The notes: generated from the letters alone by a model not told the origin. A DNA stretch of 64,000 bases from Paramacrobiotus metropolitanus (GCF_019649055.1 NW_026570243.1:310001-374000); one strand, 5' to 3'. Shown: positions 11,784 through 28,387, numbered from the stretch's first letter. Program-made: numbers and translations.

Positions 11784-14041
11784 TCATTTGCGAACATTTT
11801 TCATCATACCGCACATCGATTTCATTCTTTTATTATGTTCTTCCTTTTCCGCAGCATCCTGTATATCAGCGATCGTCTTGAGATACTCCTTTGTTTTTTC
11901 GTATCCGTTCGGCTCCAGATCGACAATTCGCTGGAAATCGCGTTTAGCCTCTTCGTAGTCTCTCGGCCGAAGTTGGCCTAAAGAGCAACCCCAGTATGTG
12001 AATTAACTACGTTGCAGTAATTCACAAACCAAGATAACAGATCTGCACTTACAGTTCCCTTTCGATAAAGCCCTTTGATGTTGTTGGGATCCAGCGTCAA
12101 AGCTTCTTCCGTGGCTCGTTTCGCAGCGTACAGATCGCCCAATTTCAAATGAACGGCAGCCAAATTGTTATGCGATACAGCCAACATTTTCTTGCGTTTC
12201 TCCTCGTTTTCATCTTTAAATTCCGCGTCAGCGGCCAGCATCTTTTTCATTCGTTCATAATGTTTAATCGCTGCCGCGTGTCTTCCTTTCTATAGCATAA
12301 AAATCCAGTACTAAATGAGCTTCAACGTTAAACGCAAATTATTTTACTAACCGTGAACGCCTGAGATCCTCTTTCGTTATACATCTCCGCTGTTTCGAAC
12401 TTCTCATCCGGATTCATGCACCTAGTGTCTTGGTCCTGTACATTCACAACCTCATTAGGTTTTTAATTGCACAACAGCTTGATTCTTCAGCGTTTTATTA
12501 GTCGGTAACCTCAACGTAGGACCAAAATTATTTCCGAAGATATACTGGAAGCGACATTTACCTTCTCGAAATCCAGAAGCGTGATTTCGTAGCGTACTTC
12601 CGCATTACCGGGGATCTTCCATTGCCTGTTTCCTTCTCGTCCAAAAGCGACATCCGAATGAAAAGTAAATAACGAACATTCATGCTTTTTCATTTTCTTC
12701 ACGGCCAAATCAATGCCAGGAATAAGATGCAGGTCGTCGTCTACTTCGTCAACATAAAATTCCACTTCTCGTTCGTCAAACTTGCGCCCCTCATACAACC
12801 CGCACAGGCGGACTGGAATTAACAAAGTAATTATGACTATGATATTGCACAGCGCATACGAATCCCACGATGTTAAAAGGTTATCAGTGAAAAGTCATAT
12901 TGCATTTTTCTTTGAAGCAAAAGCTATGCAGCCAAAAACTGCTTTCCGGCTAATCCTGTCCAAACACGATGTCATGCAAATTCCGGTAATATACATACTT
13001 TCAACAAAGGAATGGTCACTGGGCGTGGAAGCACCCTTTCGTATAATCCGTTTCACAAGTTTTTCTGTGCCAATTTCTTCATCCTGAAATAAACCAAACG
13101 ATAGCGTATTTACTAGTGCTTTGCGTTTTAATGAGCCAATTATTTAATTTCGTTTCTATGCGCCTCGAAAAATTTATGACATTCTGTAGCGATAATTTGA
13201 GGTGACCAAAAAGTCACAAGAACTAATGCAGCAGATTACCTTCAGTAATCTGTTGCATTAGTTCTGGTACAACACAAGAACTTAACCCTTACGACAAGAA
13301 CTTACCTTACTTAACCCTTAAATCTACCCTTCACGCTACTCTTCGGTCATGCAGTGCCCGCAAAAGCGAGTGCACTTTTCTAGTTAATACTCAACCCAAA
13401 GAATTTTACACAAATCACAAGAGTTACGAATTACATACAAAAGCGCTATGCAAACGCAAACATAAAATACTTTTCAGTTTTGACCGCTTCGAAAAAATCG
13501 GTTCCGAAAATCTCAAAATCTACAAAAGCTAAAATTAATACACAGACAAACTTACATCCCAATTCAGTAGTTCCACTTGAAAAATCAGTGTTGAGTTTGG
13601 CGGGATTTTTGATGGACTACCAATCTTTCCGTATGCATAGGCTGATTTGCAGACCATCTCACAGATCTCATCCTTTTTCATGGTCGAAACAGCCCAATCC
13701 CAAGCTTGAATCACCTCTCCTGAAATTTATCCTCACAATAAAAATGACGACGGAAAGAGGAAACTGCATCTTACGCTTTCCCAGAACGAATTTGAACGGC
13801 TCATTTCGCTTGCGGCTGGAATCGAAAACACTGCCATCCACCAGGCGTCCGATGTAATGGACGTGCACAATGGATCCATCGAATGGTGTATCCGTCCCGG
13901 TGCCTTCTTTGATGATCTTCTTCAGAACGCCACGATCCTGTTTGTCGCTACAGTCAAGGAGAGCCGGATCCTCAATGTCGAAGTCCACCGGCATCTTCTC
14001 CATCGGCTTATCGAAATCTAGGTCAAATTCAGATGACTTCG
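11784..14041 (-). CDS. FKBP4: FKBP4/FKBP52-type immunophilin: two FKBP domains plus TPR
   Basis: Peptidyl-prolyl isomerase and Hsp90 co-chaperone of the FKBP51/52/59 class, cytosolic. Minus-strand exons: 13775-14041 ([20 protein letters not shown], first FKBP domain), 13556-13719 ([29 protein letters not shown]), 12999-13083, 12562-12812 (second FKBP-like domain), 12352-12435, 12053-12289 (TPR helices, [20 protein letters not shown]) and 11784-11977 ([20 protein letters not shown], stop). FK1 has the VIQAWD active-site stretch. The first Met of [12 protein letters not shown] is at 14003; an acceptor at 14042 suggests a further 5' exon not located. The last junction (12053 to 11977) is one base out of phase; a missing C near 11975 would restore [10 protein letters not shown]. 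Otherwise order and spacing match the family. Confidence 0.9.
13219..13265. repeat. 20-bp inverted repeat with 7-nt loop
   Basis: AGAACTAATGCAGCAGATTA (13219-13238) is followed by its reverse complement at 13246-13265 with a single mismatch. It lies in an FKBP intron (13084-13555). A simple hairpin; no terminator function is implied in a eukaryote. Confidence 0.8.
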
Positions 14042-14858
14042 CTGAAAACCACAAGAGAAGCGTCAAGTTATAACGTACAATGGTGCTGCAGCAGAGAAAT
14101 CTTACCAACACAGTAAGCTAAGAGCAGATAACGTTTCAAGATCAATACGAAAGCAAATGAATATAATAAACGATATACCTGATCGGACGCACAAGCCTAT
14201 ATCCCGTAAAATCCGCGTGAATCCACTGAAATTTTAATACTTAAATTATATTCATTCGCCATTTCTGCAGCAAGAATTGACGATTCTCGCCCGGATGGCG
14301 CCCTGTGGCGGTTGGGAGCCGTGCGCCTAAGGTGCGCCGGGAAGTCATCGTAGGCCCATAACAACAAGTGCTTATCCCGGCACTTTTTAAACAGCGCGCT
14401 TTCGCAAACTGCGATGTTTGTTAATTGGGCAGATACATGAAAATTTACAGAAAACTATCCTCTTCAAACGAGAAAAAAACGTGTGATAAAAATATTTACA
14501 GTATTCCTAAATTATGCGACAGTGCGTTTGCCACGGTATCACACCACCGCCTATATGACAGCACACGAACAGAAACAGAGCGAATGCGTAGTTCTCCTGT
14601 TGGCGCACCGTAAAATCCCTGTATGTTAGTGACGTCAAAATGACACACTGCCAGTCTGCATCCTCGGCGAGAATCACGAATTCGGACTCGTTGAAACACA
14701 GAGGAAATACTCATGAAGAATTAATTCATTTCCATAATGACCTTTATAGTCATAATCAAACTTCGATACCACCGATCATCCTACATTCCTACTGACTAAC
14801 CTGCGTCATATTACATGAGGAAAATCAAAAAATATTCCAACTGGAGATTTATTAGAGA
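14042..14858. other. Spacer upstream of the FKBP gene
   Basis: No supported gene. Should hold the FKBP promoter and possibly a 5' exon. A GC-rich patch at about 14290-14350 contains a short hairpin (GTGCGCC/GGTGCGC) but does not fold as a recognisable tRNA. Confidence 0.45.
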
Positions 14859-15025
14859 TCATGGGTAAATGTCTGATGACCGCTGAGCATGAACTTTTCC
14901 AGTGCAATGGTTAGTTTACTGAAAGCGCTAAGCTCTGATATAGGTTCTTATATATTGGTTTTCAATTTTATTATCAGCCTGACGTTTCCCTTTATTGAAT
15001 TATCATATGGGATCTTAACGAATTA
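14859..15025 (+). pseudogene. Detached fragment of ZnT7-like gene B (exon 1 with upstream ORF)
   Basis: About 165 bp closely match 47,751-47,917, the start of the second ZnT7-like gene. The fragment retains ATGGGTAAATGTCTGATG, the 17-codon upstream ORF, and the overlapping start ATGGTTAGTTTACTG. This reads MVSLLKALSS and then FIISLTFPFIELSYGILTN, that is TM1. Homology stops at ACGAA, just before the codons for the HxxxD zinc site. A stop follows after YATW. Differences from the parent are scattered and keep the frame open. It sits on the plus strand between two minus-strand genes. A partial duplication, probably non-functional. Confidence 0.88.
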
Positions 15026-15128
15026 TGCAACGTGGTAGTCGTCGAAAACGAAGAAATGGAATCGTAGTGCATTATTCAGTATTACGAAGTTAAGAACTCA
15101 GTTGTAATGTCTACAGAATTTAACTTAC

Positions 15129-15920
15129 GTTAAGCAGCTCTCGGGGATCACGCTGTTGGTTGCGACAACGAATGCTCGATTAAATCGGGCCGTACGCACT
15201 TTCGCGCTTCCGTCCACAAATTTGCTGATGTCGTGGGCAACAACTTGGCCGTCTTTGACACTTTCGGCAAAATATTCCAGTAGCCGACCATTCGTTAACA
15301 AAGGATCGTCGCACGTTATAAGCTGGGGAATTTTTTCCAACGCTGTTGAAATACCTAGTTAAACACAAACAGTTTAAATTTAGTTGAGTGTTGTTTATTC
15401 GGGTAGCCAATTCAGATAACAATGAGCTTGCGCAGGTAAAAAGTAAAACTGCTTAAAATGATACAGAAAACAGTAAACACAGGCAGTAAAAAATTTTAAA
15501 CAATAATTTAAACAGTAAAAACAGACTGGCATTGCTGGTCCTCATTGGTGGCGGTTTAAATTTAGCGAAGGTCATGGTTAAGCGTGCTAAAATTCAACTG
15601 GAATCTGTGTTTTAGGTGATTTAGAGGAAAAACAATATCCATAGTTCACCTGATCGATGGTTGTAGTTTCGGAGATAACACATAAACACAACTGTCCTTT
15701 CCTGTTAGCCACATGAACAATTTTTTACTTTGAAACCCTAAAACGCTGCTTTACTGTACTCACATTTCACCTCCAAAGCCAATACATCGTTGCGATTCTC
15801 CTGCATCCCTTCCATTCCGAAGATAATGACCCGATGATAAAACCTTTCCAACCACTCTGGTATGTAATACGAATAGGGACGAATCGCAGTAAAGGTCGTA
15901 TTTTTTAAAGCGCGTGGATA
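15129..15920 (-). CDS. Unrecognised protein, two internal exons
   Basis: Two minus-strand exons join in phase. The upstream one ends at 15764 (donor GTGAGT) and encodes YYIPEWLERFYHRVIIFGME and then QENRNDVLALEVK. The second, 15129-15354, encodes ISTALEKIPQLITCDDPLL, NGRLLEYFAESVKDGQVVAH and more, ending at a GTAAGT donor. Open frame, acidic/hydrophobic alternation and matched phases argue for real coding. Neither first nor last exon was found: the next 3' sequence is occupied by the ZnT7 fragment on the other strand, and the 5' limit (about 15,920) is set by a stop codon. The gene may be truncated or have long introns. I do not recognise the family. Confidence 0.45.
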
Positions 15921-16423
15921 TGATTACAAATAATGGAGGACTAATTTTCCAAAAGGTCGACCGAAAACGCAAAAAAGTAACGAAAGTGATGGATTGTAAA
16001 AGCATGGAGACTGACATGAATCGAAAGACCGGAACCGATCCAAAGTTTTCATAGGAAAAGGTAAAGGATAGAAGTTGCGATAACAAAGTTTGTCACGTGT
16101 CCACACACGTTGCTGTACAGTTGCGCTAATGCACGTGGTTACTACCGTATTTTGATGTACACTCAGAAATTTATAAAATTATTTAGTGACTGTAGTCGTG
16201 ATACTGTAACTCGTCCACTAGAAGTATCGTATGTACTGTTATTAAACTGCTTGTGATTTGAATTATGGAGCTAAGTTAAGTAATAATTTTCTTAACTTTT
16301 CACAAGTATTGTGACGTTTTTTCAATCTGGAAGAAATTTCTTTGTAGTGCTTGATAATTTAAAAATAACGGATATACTTGATAGAATTGGCGTTTGCGGC
16401 GTTATGCTGTCGGATTATTTGCA

Positions 16424-22076
<5,653 letters not shown>

Positions 22077-22399
22077 TAATGGATATTTTCTTCTGACAGA
22101 ACTAGTAATGGAACTTGCTGTTGCGGTTTTATCTTTTAAGTTAGAATTGTCGAATAATTTATTTCGTCAGTGGATATTAAGTATCAGAGTATTTTTTAAT
22201 ACACAGGTCTTAAAAGTTAAAAGGACTAATAAAATCGAATAAAATATTCATAACTACTTCTCAGCGATTTCTCGAAAAAATCAGTGCACATAATTACAGA
22301 AACACGAAAAACCAAAACTCACTCTCCGCTTACCAACCGGCGATACCGCTGCCGTTCGTAAACAGTTTTTAGCCGCAACTAGTCACGGTACGATCGCGA

Positions 22400-22850
22400 G
22401 GCACGATGACACGTGTAGAAAGGCCATCGGCATCCCAAGTTTACCCTGTACAAGCAGCCAATCGGCAGAGCACCGCTCACCATGGAACACTGAATACGGG
22501 TCGGACCAGAGGGAGCTAATGCATGCCCGGTGACCAGAATGGATTTCCTGGCCACCCTGAGCAGCACCAGCTTCCTCTGAGGAACCGATCGGTGGAGCAT
22601 CACAAATCCCGGCAAAATCTGAAAATCCGGAAATAATCCAGTATCGACGCGACCGAGGGCTAATGCATGCCCGGTGACCAGATTGGCTTAAATGGCCACC
22701 TGGGTGCATCAACCCCCGCTCATGCCGAATTGCCGCCACAGAATCCACGCAGAACAGGTGATAAATATTAAGACTTCCAACAGTAGACGAATGCTATCCC
22801 GGTGACAGTGGATTCTGCCACCTAGGCGCATCCGCCTGCTGTTCAAAAGC
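22400..22850. repeat. Diverged ~140-bp repeat block
   Basis: The core GCTAATGCATGCCCGGTGAC occurs at about 22,517 and 22,660 followed by related CAGA..GG...GGCCACC sequence. A third, more degraded copy (TATCCCGGTGACAGTGGATT) is near 22,796. On the minus strand the two good copies read SGHRACIS within a 121-codon frame (22383-22748). Origin unknown. Confidence 0.55.
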
Positions 22851-23059
22851 AAAATGTGATCAAATCGGAATATTCATGAAAGCACAGTACTTCGGTGTGA
22901 TCGTAAAGGGCAGCTGAAACCCCAAACAAGCACCATGCAACTTTAGTCAAAAATAAATACAGACGCAAGTCCAGATTTGCTGAGCACTGATTATTCTAGT
23001 CAAATCGAAAACGACGCCTAAACAAAATTAATGACGGACAGACTGCGTCGTTTATTTAA

Positions 23060-23354
23060 GGCGCGATTCAAGTATTACGTAACGCAAAGGGGTGGGGGGG
23101 GGTGGTCATGGCTTTTTGTTACGCCGTGTTACATGGGTAGGGGGGGTGCAAAAATTTTTGTTACGTGCTGGCCGACACCCCATAAAAAAACGAAAAAAAT
23201 TAATATATTTTAATTGAATTTCTATAGGGGGGTGGTCGGACTCTTCGTTACGTATTCAGCAGGGGGGTTGAAAATTTTGTTATGCGGTGTTACAAGGGGT
23301 GGGGGGTGGTCAAAAATCACGAAAAATCGCGTTACGTAATACTTGAATCGCGCC
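23060..23354. mobile_element. 295-bp MITE, family A, TSD TAA/TGA
   Basis: Same TIRs as the 11,225 element: GGCGCGATTCAAGTATTACG at the left end, its reverse complement at the right. Flanked by TAA (23057-23059) and TGA (23355-23357), a 3-bp duplication with one change. The interior has several G-runs (up to ten G) each near a GTTACG motif, an internally iterated structure on one strand. Twice the size of the other copy. Confidence 0.85.
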
Positions 23355-23722
23355 TGATCGAGTTTTTATACCTGTTCCAGGCATGCGGTTGCGAGGGTGT
23401 GGTATCAAAAGGATTTCTCTGGCACCTGGAGTAGACAGCGAGGCGGTACGAGTGCAGCTGTTGTTAGCGCAACGCAATAACGTCCGTCGTCCAGTGATCG
23501 GACGACAAACAACATGTGAATCGTGACGCGATAGGTTTAATTGATAAAAAATAGTATTTCGAAGTTCTATTGAATGACTTCCGAACCTAAAGTATAGTGA
23601 AAAATGACATCCATAATTAACTTCAATTCGGAAAAATATCATAATGTCGGAATTATCTGGAACACGATAATATTTCGCTAAAGAAATTCCTTTTATTTTC
23701 GTGGGAAGTTTAAATACGGTAA

Positions 23723-23981
23723 GGCGCCATCCATAAATTACGTCACGCAAGTAGGGGGAGGGGGGAGGTCCTGAAAGCGTTACTGTTTGTTACGAGGGGG
23801 GAGGGAGGCTTTAAAAATTTGTTACGATGATGACGTCAACATGCTATATCGATGGAGGGGTTCTCATTTTGTTACGTAACGCTCAGGGGAGGGGATCAAA
23901 GTTTGTTAGCATTGGTGACACAGGGGGAGGGGGGTATCAAAATGTCCAATTTTTTGCGTGACGTAATTTATGGATGGCGCC
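23723..23981. mobile_element. 259-bp MITE, family B (TIR GGCGCCATCCATAAATTACG), TSD TAA
   Basis: TIRs of about 28 bp (GGCGCCATCCATAAATTACG at the left, its complement at the right) are flanked by perfect TAA duplications at 23720-23722 and 23982-23984. G/A-rich plus-strand core (GGGGGAGGGGGGAGG) with repeated TTGTTACG motifs, a layout shared with family A though the TIR sequence differs. No coding capacity. Confidence 0.85.
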
Positions 23982-24032
23982 TAACCTGGTATGAATGCGC
24001 CAGACAACAGACATACCACTATGCCGGTGGAA

Positions 24033-25022
24033 TAGGGTTGTTAACGGTGCGGTGCGGTGTACACCGGTGTGCCTTCGGTGCGGTTTTTTATAAGAAACCG
24101 CACCTAGCTTACCGGTGTAAAGCGAAAAATCGCACCGGACGGTGCGGTTAAAATCCAAAATCGCACCGCAATTTTTCACACCGCACCGCACCGGTGTACA
24201 CCGGTGTAGCCGTGTAGCGCAAGTAAATAGCCGAAAGAGCAATTAATTACCGATTTTATTATTCATCAGTCTCAACAACTTCTTGGCAGTGCTTTACAGT
24301 ACGTAGGATACCCAGACTTAAGACACATCAACGACTGCACCGAGGCCAGACATTGCTAAAAGGTTTAATGTAAAAGATTAAAAGTTAAAAGAGGAAAAGG
24401 TTTAATGTAAAAGATTAAAAGTTAAAAGATTTTTTTCCTGGAGAGAAGGGAGAGGGAAGAGGATTATTTTAAAAAGAAAAAATAAGGCACTTAACTTTAA
24501 CATTAACTACTGTACTATAAAAACCTAAGATATCGAAACTGATTTTTTTGGAGTTTTATTGACTGAAACAACTGCAGAGCGTGGAAAATCAAGTCAAAAT
24601 CTTGCTCCCAGTGCTGCACATTTTCTTCCTTATGGCAGCCCGGTTGTTGCAGCAGCTAGAGTATCAACTATCAAGCGAGCTTCTAATACAGTACATGTGA
24701 GCTGCGAGTGAATACTTTTACATGCTACAGAATACAAATGTACGACCGTGACAGCTCGTGCGTCCCGTGGGCGTGAACCAGCCTACAGCGTTATTTCACA
24801 AAAATTATTTATTTTAATTACGAATTTATATTAATTATAATTTTCGGTTAACCGGTGGTTAACCGGTGTTCGACAACGCGGTTACCCAGACGCACCGGTG
24901 TGCGCCGGTGTGGTTTTTCCCAAAAACCGCACCGCCCGTACCAATTTATTTTCAGAACCGCACCGCAATTTTTTCAAATTGCACCGGTGCACTGGTAAAA
25001 AACCGCACCGTTAACAACCCTA
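24033..25022. mobile_element. 990-bp non-autonomous hAT-like element, 8-bp TSD CGGTGGAA
   Basis: Ends are TAGGGTTGTTAACGGTGCGG and CCGCACCGTTAACAACCCTA, perfect inverted repeats of at least 20 bp. Flanks are identical octamers CGGTGGAA at 24025-24032 and 25023-25030. The TAGGGTTG-type terminus and 8-bp target duplication are hallmarks of the hAT superfamily. Both subterminal zones are packed with CACCGGTG palindromes and CCGCACC repeats, likely transposase-binding sites by analogy. The middle contains a 38-bp tandem duplication (near 24,357-24,430) and no transposase frame. Confidence 0.88.
24357..24432. repeat. Tandem duplication inside the hAT-like element
   Basis: AAAAGGTTTAATGTAAAAGA followed by TTAAAAGTTAAAAG occurs twice back to back with a short GAGG junction. 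Unit about 38 bp. Confidence 0.75.
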
Positions 25023-25537
25023 CGGTGGAATGTGGTCAGTCACGACGTACAGCTGAATGGCAAGCCGTGTACTGCTACCTTGCTTTATTGGCCAACTAAA
25101 TGAACAACACCGCAGCTGTACGCCTCGCCAAATTTTGAGTAATATTTTACCACTCCATACACCAGTTTCAATGTCTGTGTATATAATACACAGACCATGC
25201 CAGTTTCACTCTGGTGCAGGCATCAAGCAGGATGGTATTACAGTTTATGTTTACGTTGATTTAAATGAGTTTCTTAAAATTGATGTAAATTTTCAAATTA
25301 ATTTAACTTAAATATTCTTCCATTGTTTGGTGGTATAGATACGACATATTTTCTGATACGTGACATGCATATGGGATGGAATATTTTTTTTTCTCTTTCA
25401 AATCGAGTACGAATTCCGAAACTTGGATTAGGTGGGTTAATTATTAAGATGTTGGAGTAATTATTAAGATGATCTCAGGGTTCACAAACAGGTTTTATGA
25501 TGCAGAATCATTATTGTTTTGCTGTTTGTGTTTACAG

Positions 25538-27110
25538 GGACGTCACATTACGGAGGATATTCGCACGAGGCAGTGGTCTATGCTTTGAAAACATGGGGAT
25601 ATGAACTGATAGGTGAGTCTGTAAGTGAGACCTTTTCACTTCATTCTAAAAGCTGTCTGCGGAAACACAGAAAAACTGTAAGTTTACGTAAATATCTCAT
25701 TCGGTCGTTAGGTTTTTGTTGTTGTATTGTTGTTGCTTGCAAGTTGCAGCGTTGACAGTAATGAACGCGAAACGCTAAATTTGGTTTGTTGTCGTTATCA
25801 ACCTGAGTCTGAATCCATATAAATGATATAATATTTAGGATATTTATATTTAACCAAAATGAAAATGACTGAAAGGCAGATGTTGCTCGATTTTGGAACG
25901 GCTTGGGCAACGAGCAATACTGATGTTAACGTGTGTTAACTTCTACAACAAAGTTATGTTGTGCCTGTTTTAATCGTAAAAAATATGTTGTAGACACCGC
26001 GAAGCGTTACGGAAATGAAGGGCTGTTGTCGAAAGCTATCGCAGAAAGTCAGCGTAATCGCAACGACTTATTTTTAACTTTTAACCAGCAAACTGTGGCC
26101 GAGCGATTATGGGAAAACGACTCCAAATCAGCTTCGTTGGGATCTTTAAAGCGGCTCAATGTGGATTATTTGGGTAATGTTGCTGCAGATATAATATAAC
26201 ATATTAATGGATCGTAGTTGCAAGTAATGACACTTTTTGTATAACCTTTCTAGATCTCTACCTTCTTCACTGGCCGCTCGTTCATGGATGGTGCAGCAAT
26301 CCTAAGCAGATGCTGGAAGAAACTTGGAGGGAATTAGAGCTTTTGTACGATGAAGGTATACTTATCTACTCGTACTCATTTTTTTCGTACTGGTATATCT
26401 ATATACAGTTTTTGCTGCACAATTTAACCTGTTGTTATCGGCTTTGGTTTTATGGTTGCTGTAAATATCAGGCTGTGGTGGTTTTGTTTTTTTATTTTTG
26501 TTTGCTGTTATCGACCGTCTTACTTTTTTTGTAACCGTTAACCATCTGAATCATATAACGCTGCGACGTTTTGTAATTTGTTATTTTTTTTGACATATTT
26601 TGTTGATAATATCCCATACGTATTTAATTTTGTGTGCGGCACCATAAACTGTACGAATAACAGTTGGCCAGATTATTTATTTTTGTCGTTATCTTCTCCT
26701 TACCACGATTGTTCATCTGATTGTTGTTAGGTTTATGTCGAGCTATCGGCGTGAGCAACTACACCGAAGATGATCTGTATCCAGAGCGGTGTAGTTACCA
26801 TACCAAAATCGACAAATTGCCAGCGCCTACGCGAAAATATTGATGTGAGCGTGATTTCTTGATGGTTATGGAAGATTATTCGTCATCAATTTTTTTGTGC
26901 CCCAAAGCTTCAAAACTTGTAATTGTGTTGGTGTTTCCTGCACAGCGGCGGAAGTCAGCGGGACTATATGGCTAATAATACTGTTTGCATAGCCCTGACA
27001 AAAGAGGAAAATGTGCTACAATTTTTAGGTTTTAGACTTCAGTTTGAACGATCGTCATATGGCTGTTTTGGATGCAGTGCATGTCGGACGATGTTTAAAA
27101 AACCGTGAAG
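25538..27110 (+). pseudogene. Aldo-keto reductase pseudogene (internal deletion, frame changes)
   Basis: AKR-fold NADPH oxidoreductase. Exons: 25538 onward (GGYSHEAVVYALKTWGYELI), about 25,994-26,175 (DTAKRYGNEG, with catalytic Asp and Tyr), 26254 onward (DLYLLHWP with catalytic His; ETWRELELLYDEG), about 26,732-26,845 (GLCRAIGVSNYTEDDL) and about 27,031-27,110 (LNDRHMAVLDAVHVG). The catalytic Lys motif TSKLWPSDYG is present but only in a shifted frame between a T run (26079-26082) and an A run (26114-26117). Directly after the SNYTEDDL segment the sequence jumps to VTIPKSTNCQRLRENIDV in another frame. Some 100 residues of barrel (the NQVE-HP region through the Q-x-x-LRW region) are missing. 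No first exon found. Most likely a dead copy or a misassembled locus. Confidence 0.78.
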
Positions 27111-27643
27111 GTATGCAAGAGAAGCTGGATAATGACCTCCCTGACGGATATAAGCTTGGATTGTGAAAGTGCAGTATGCTGGATACCAGGGATGGCGTCT
27201 TCTTAGTCGTTTTTGTGTTGCTGCTATTGATATCGATCTGTTGATTGTGTGATATTTCCCAAGTGATCGTCCCGTTTCTTTTTTGTATTTTATATTTTAT
27301 ACACGTCCACCCTTTTTTGTACTTTTTATGTTTTCGACTTTGCGTGAGCATTTCTGCCTACTTGTACTTGAATTTTGTAGTACTGACCAGTGAAGTTGAT
27401 AAAATGGTGCAGTTGTATTTGATGAAATTGTTCTACTCTACTTGAAATTGAATTTCTGTTCTAGAGATTTTTAGTCGTAAAGATCAGTCAACTTACACTG
27501 CAATCAATTTACGCAGTTCAATAATAACAAATATTCATAAAATGACTGCAATATTACTGTACACAGACAGTAGACAGAGCATTAGAACAGAAACCTCAAA
27601 CCTGCTTTCAATTCACAGTTTCACACTGGATGAATATGATTGT

Positions 27644-27681
27644 GGTTTGTGTTATCCTAGTGCACTAGGATAACACAAACC
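27644..27681. repeat. Perfect 38-bp palindrome
   Basis: GGTTTGTGTTATCCTAG, TGCA, then the exact complement arm. Both arms (17 bp) match perfectly around the central TGCA. No flanking gene edge coincides. Confidence 0.92.
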
Positions 27682-28094
27682 TAAGAAGCGCTCACCATAG
27701 CAGAAAAGCCTAAAACTGGTTGGGAATTATAGAGCCTAGGAGACGCATGGTTAACGTGTTACAAATTAATATTCCTGAAAACCAGCGGGATATAAGCAAT
27801 ACTGCAGAACTGCCATTTTTATGTGCAGGCTTGTGAAAATACGTGTAGGCCATAGTTGAGCTTTTTCTGAAACTCGAATCAAAAGATCCCTAAAAGTGTA
27901 AACAGTTACCAATTAACAGGAAGGGGTAGAATGTAAAATACAGATGTACGGTTATGCCAGTACTTACAATCCTACTGGCATTATCTGGGATTTCGGCAGG
28001 ATGATTATTCATATGAATTAAATTTGCCTCTTGGTACTAGTACTACATGTACTGCTTTCATTTTTTGTCTTGTTTCGGAAGTTTCCAGTGTTCC

Positions 28095-28170
28095 TGTAGC
28101 GTGTACAGGACAGTTCCAGTTTGTAGCGTGTACAGGACAGTTCCAGTTTGTAGCGTGTACAGGACAGTTC
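28095..28170. repeat. 27-bp tandem repeat, 2.8 copies
   Basis: Unit TGTAGCGTGTACAGGACAGT plus TCCAGTT starts at 28095, 28122 and 28149; copies are identical. Because 27 is divisible by three, the plus-strand frame reads a CSVYRTVPV repeat, but no gene context supports translation. Confidence 0.9.
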
Positions 28171-28387
28171 TGGGTGGAGAAGAACTGACTTTCAGAAGAC
28201 CAGATATTGACAGTTCACATATAACACATACAAACACATACATTATAAAATTGTATAATATGTCTTAAACCTTCATATCTTCGCGCAGCAGGCTTCGTGC
28301 AAAAAGTTTTGGTTTGGTTTTCGTTGTTTGTGCGTGCTTGCAGACTAATCGGACCAATCGCTAACGTGATTAATTAACCATTAACAC

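Larger units (their letters stand above)
27111..28387. other. Spacer with palindrome and tandem repeat
   Basis: No supported gene. Contains the 38-bp palindrome at 27644 and the 27-bp tandem repeat at 28095. T-rich sequence follows the AKR remnant. Confidence 0.5.

Noticed and set aside
14281-14350. GC-rich hairpin-like patch considered as tRNA
   Set aside because: No cloverleaf, no B-box-like GGTTCGAATCC.
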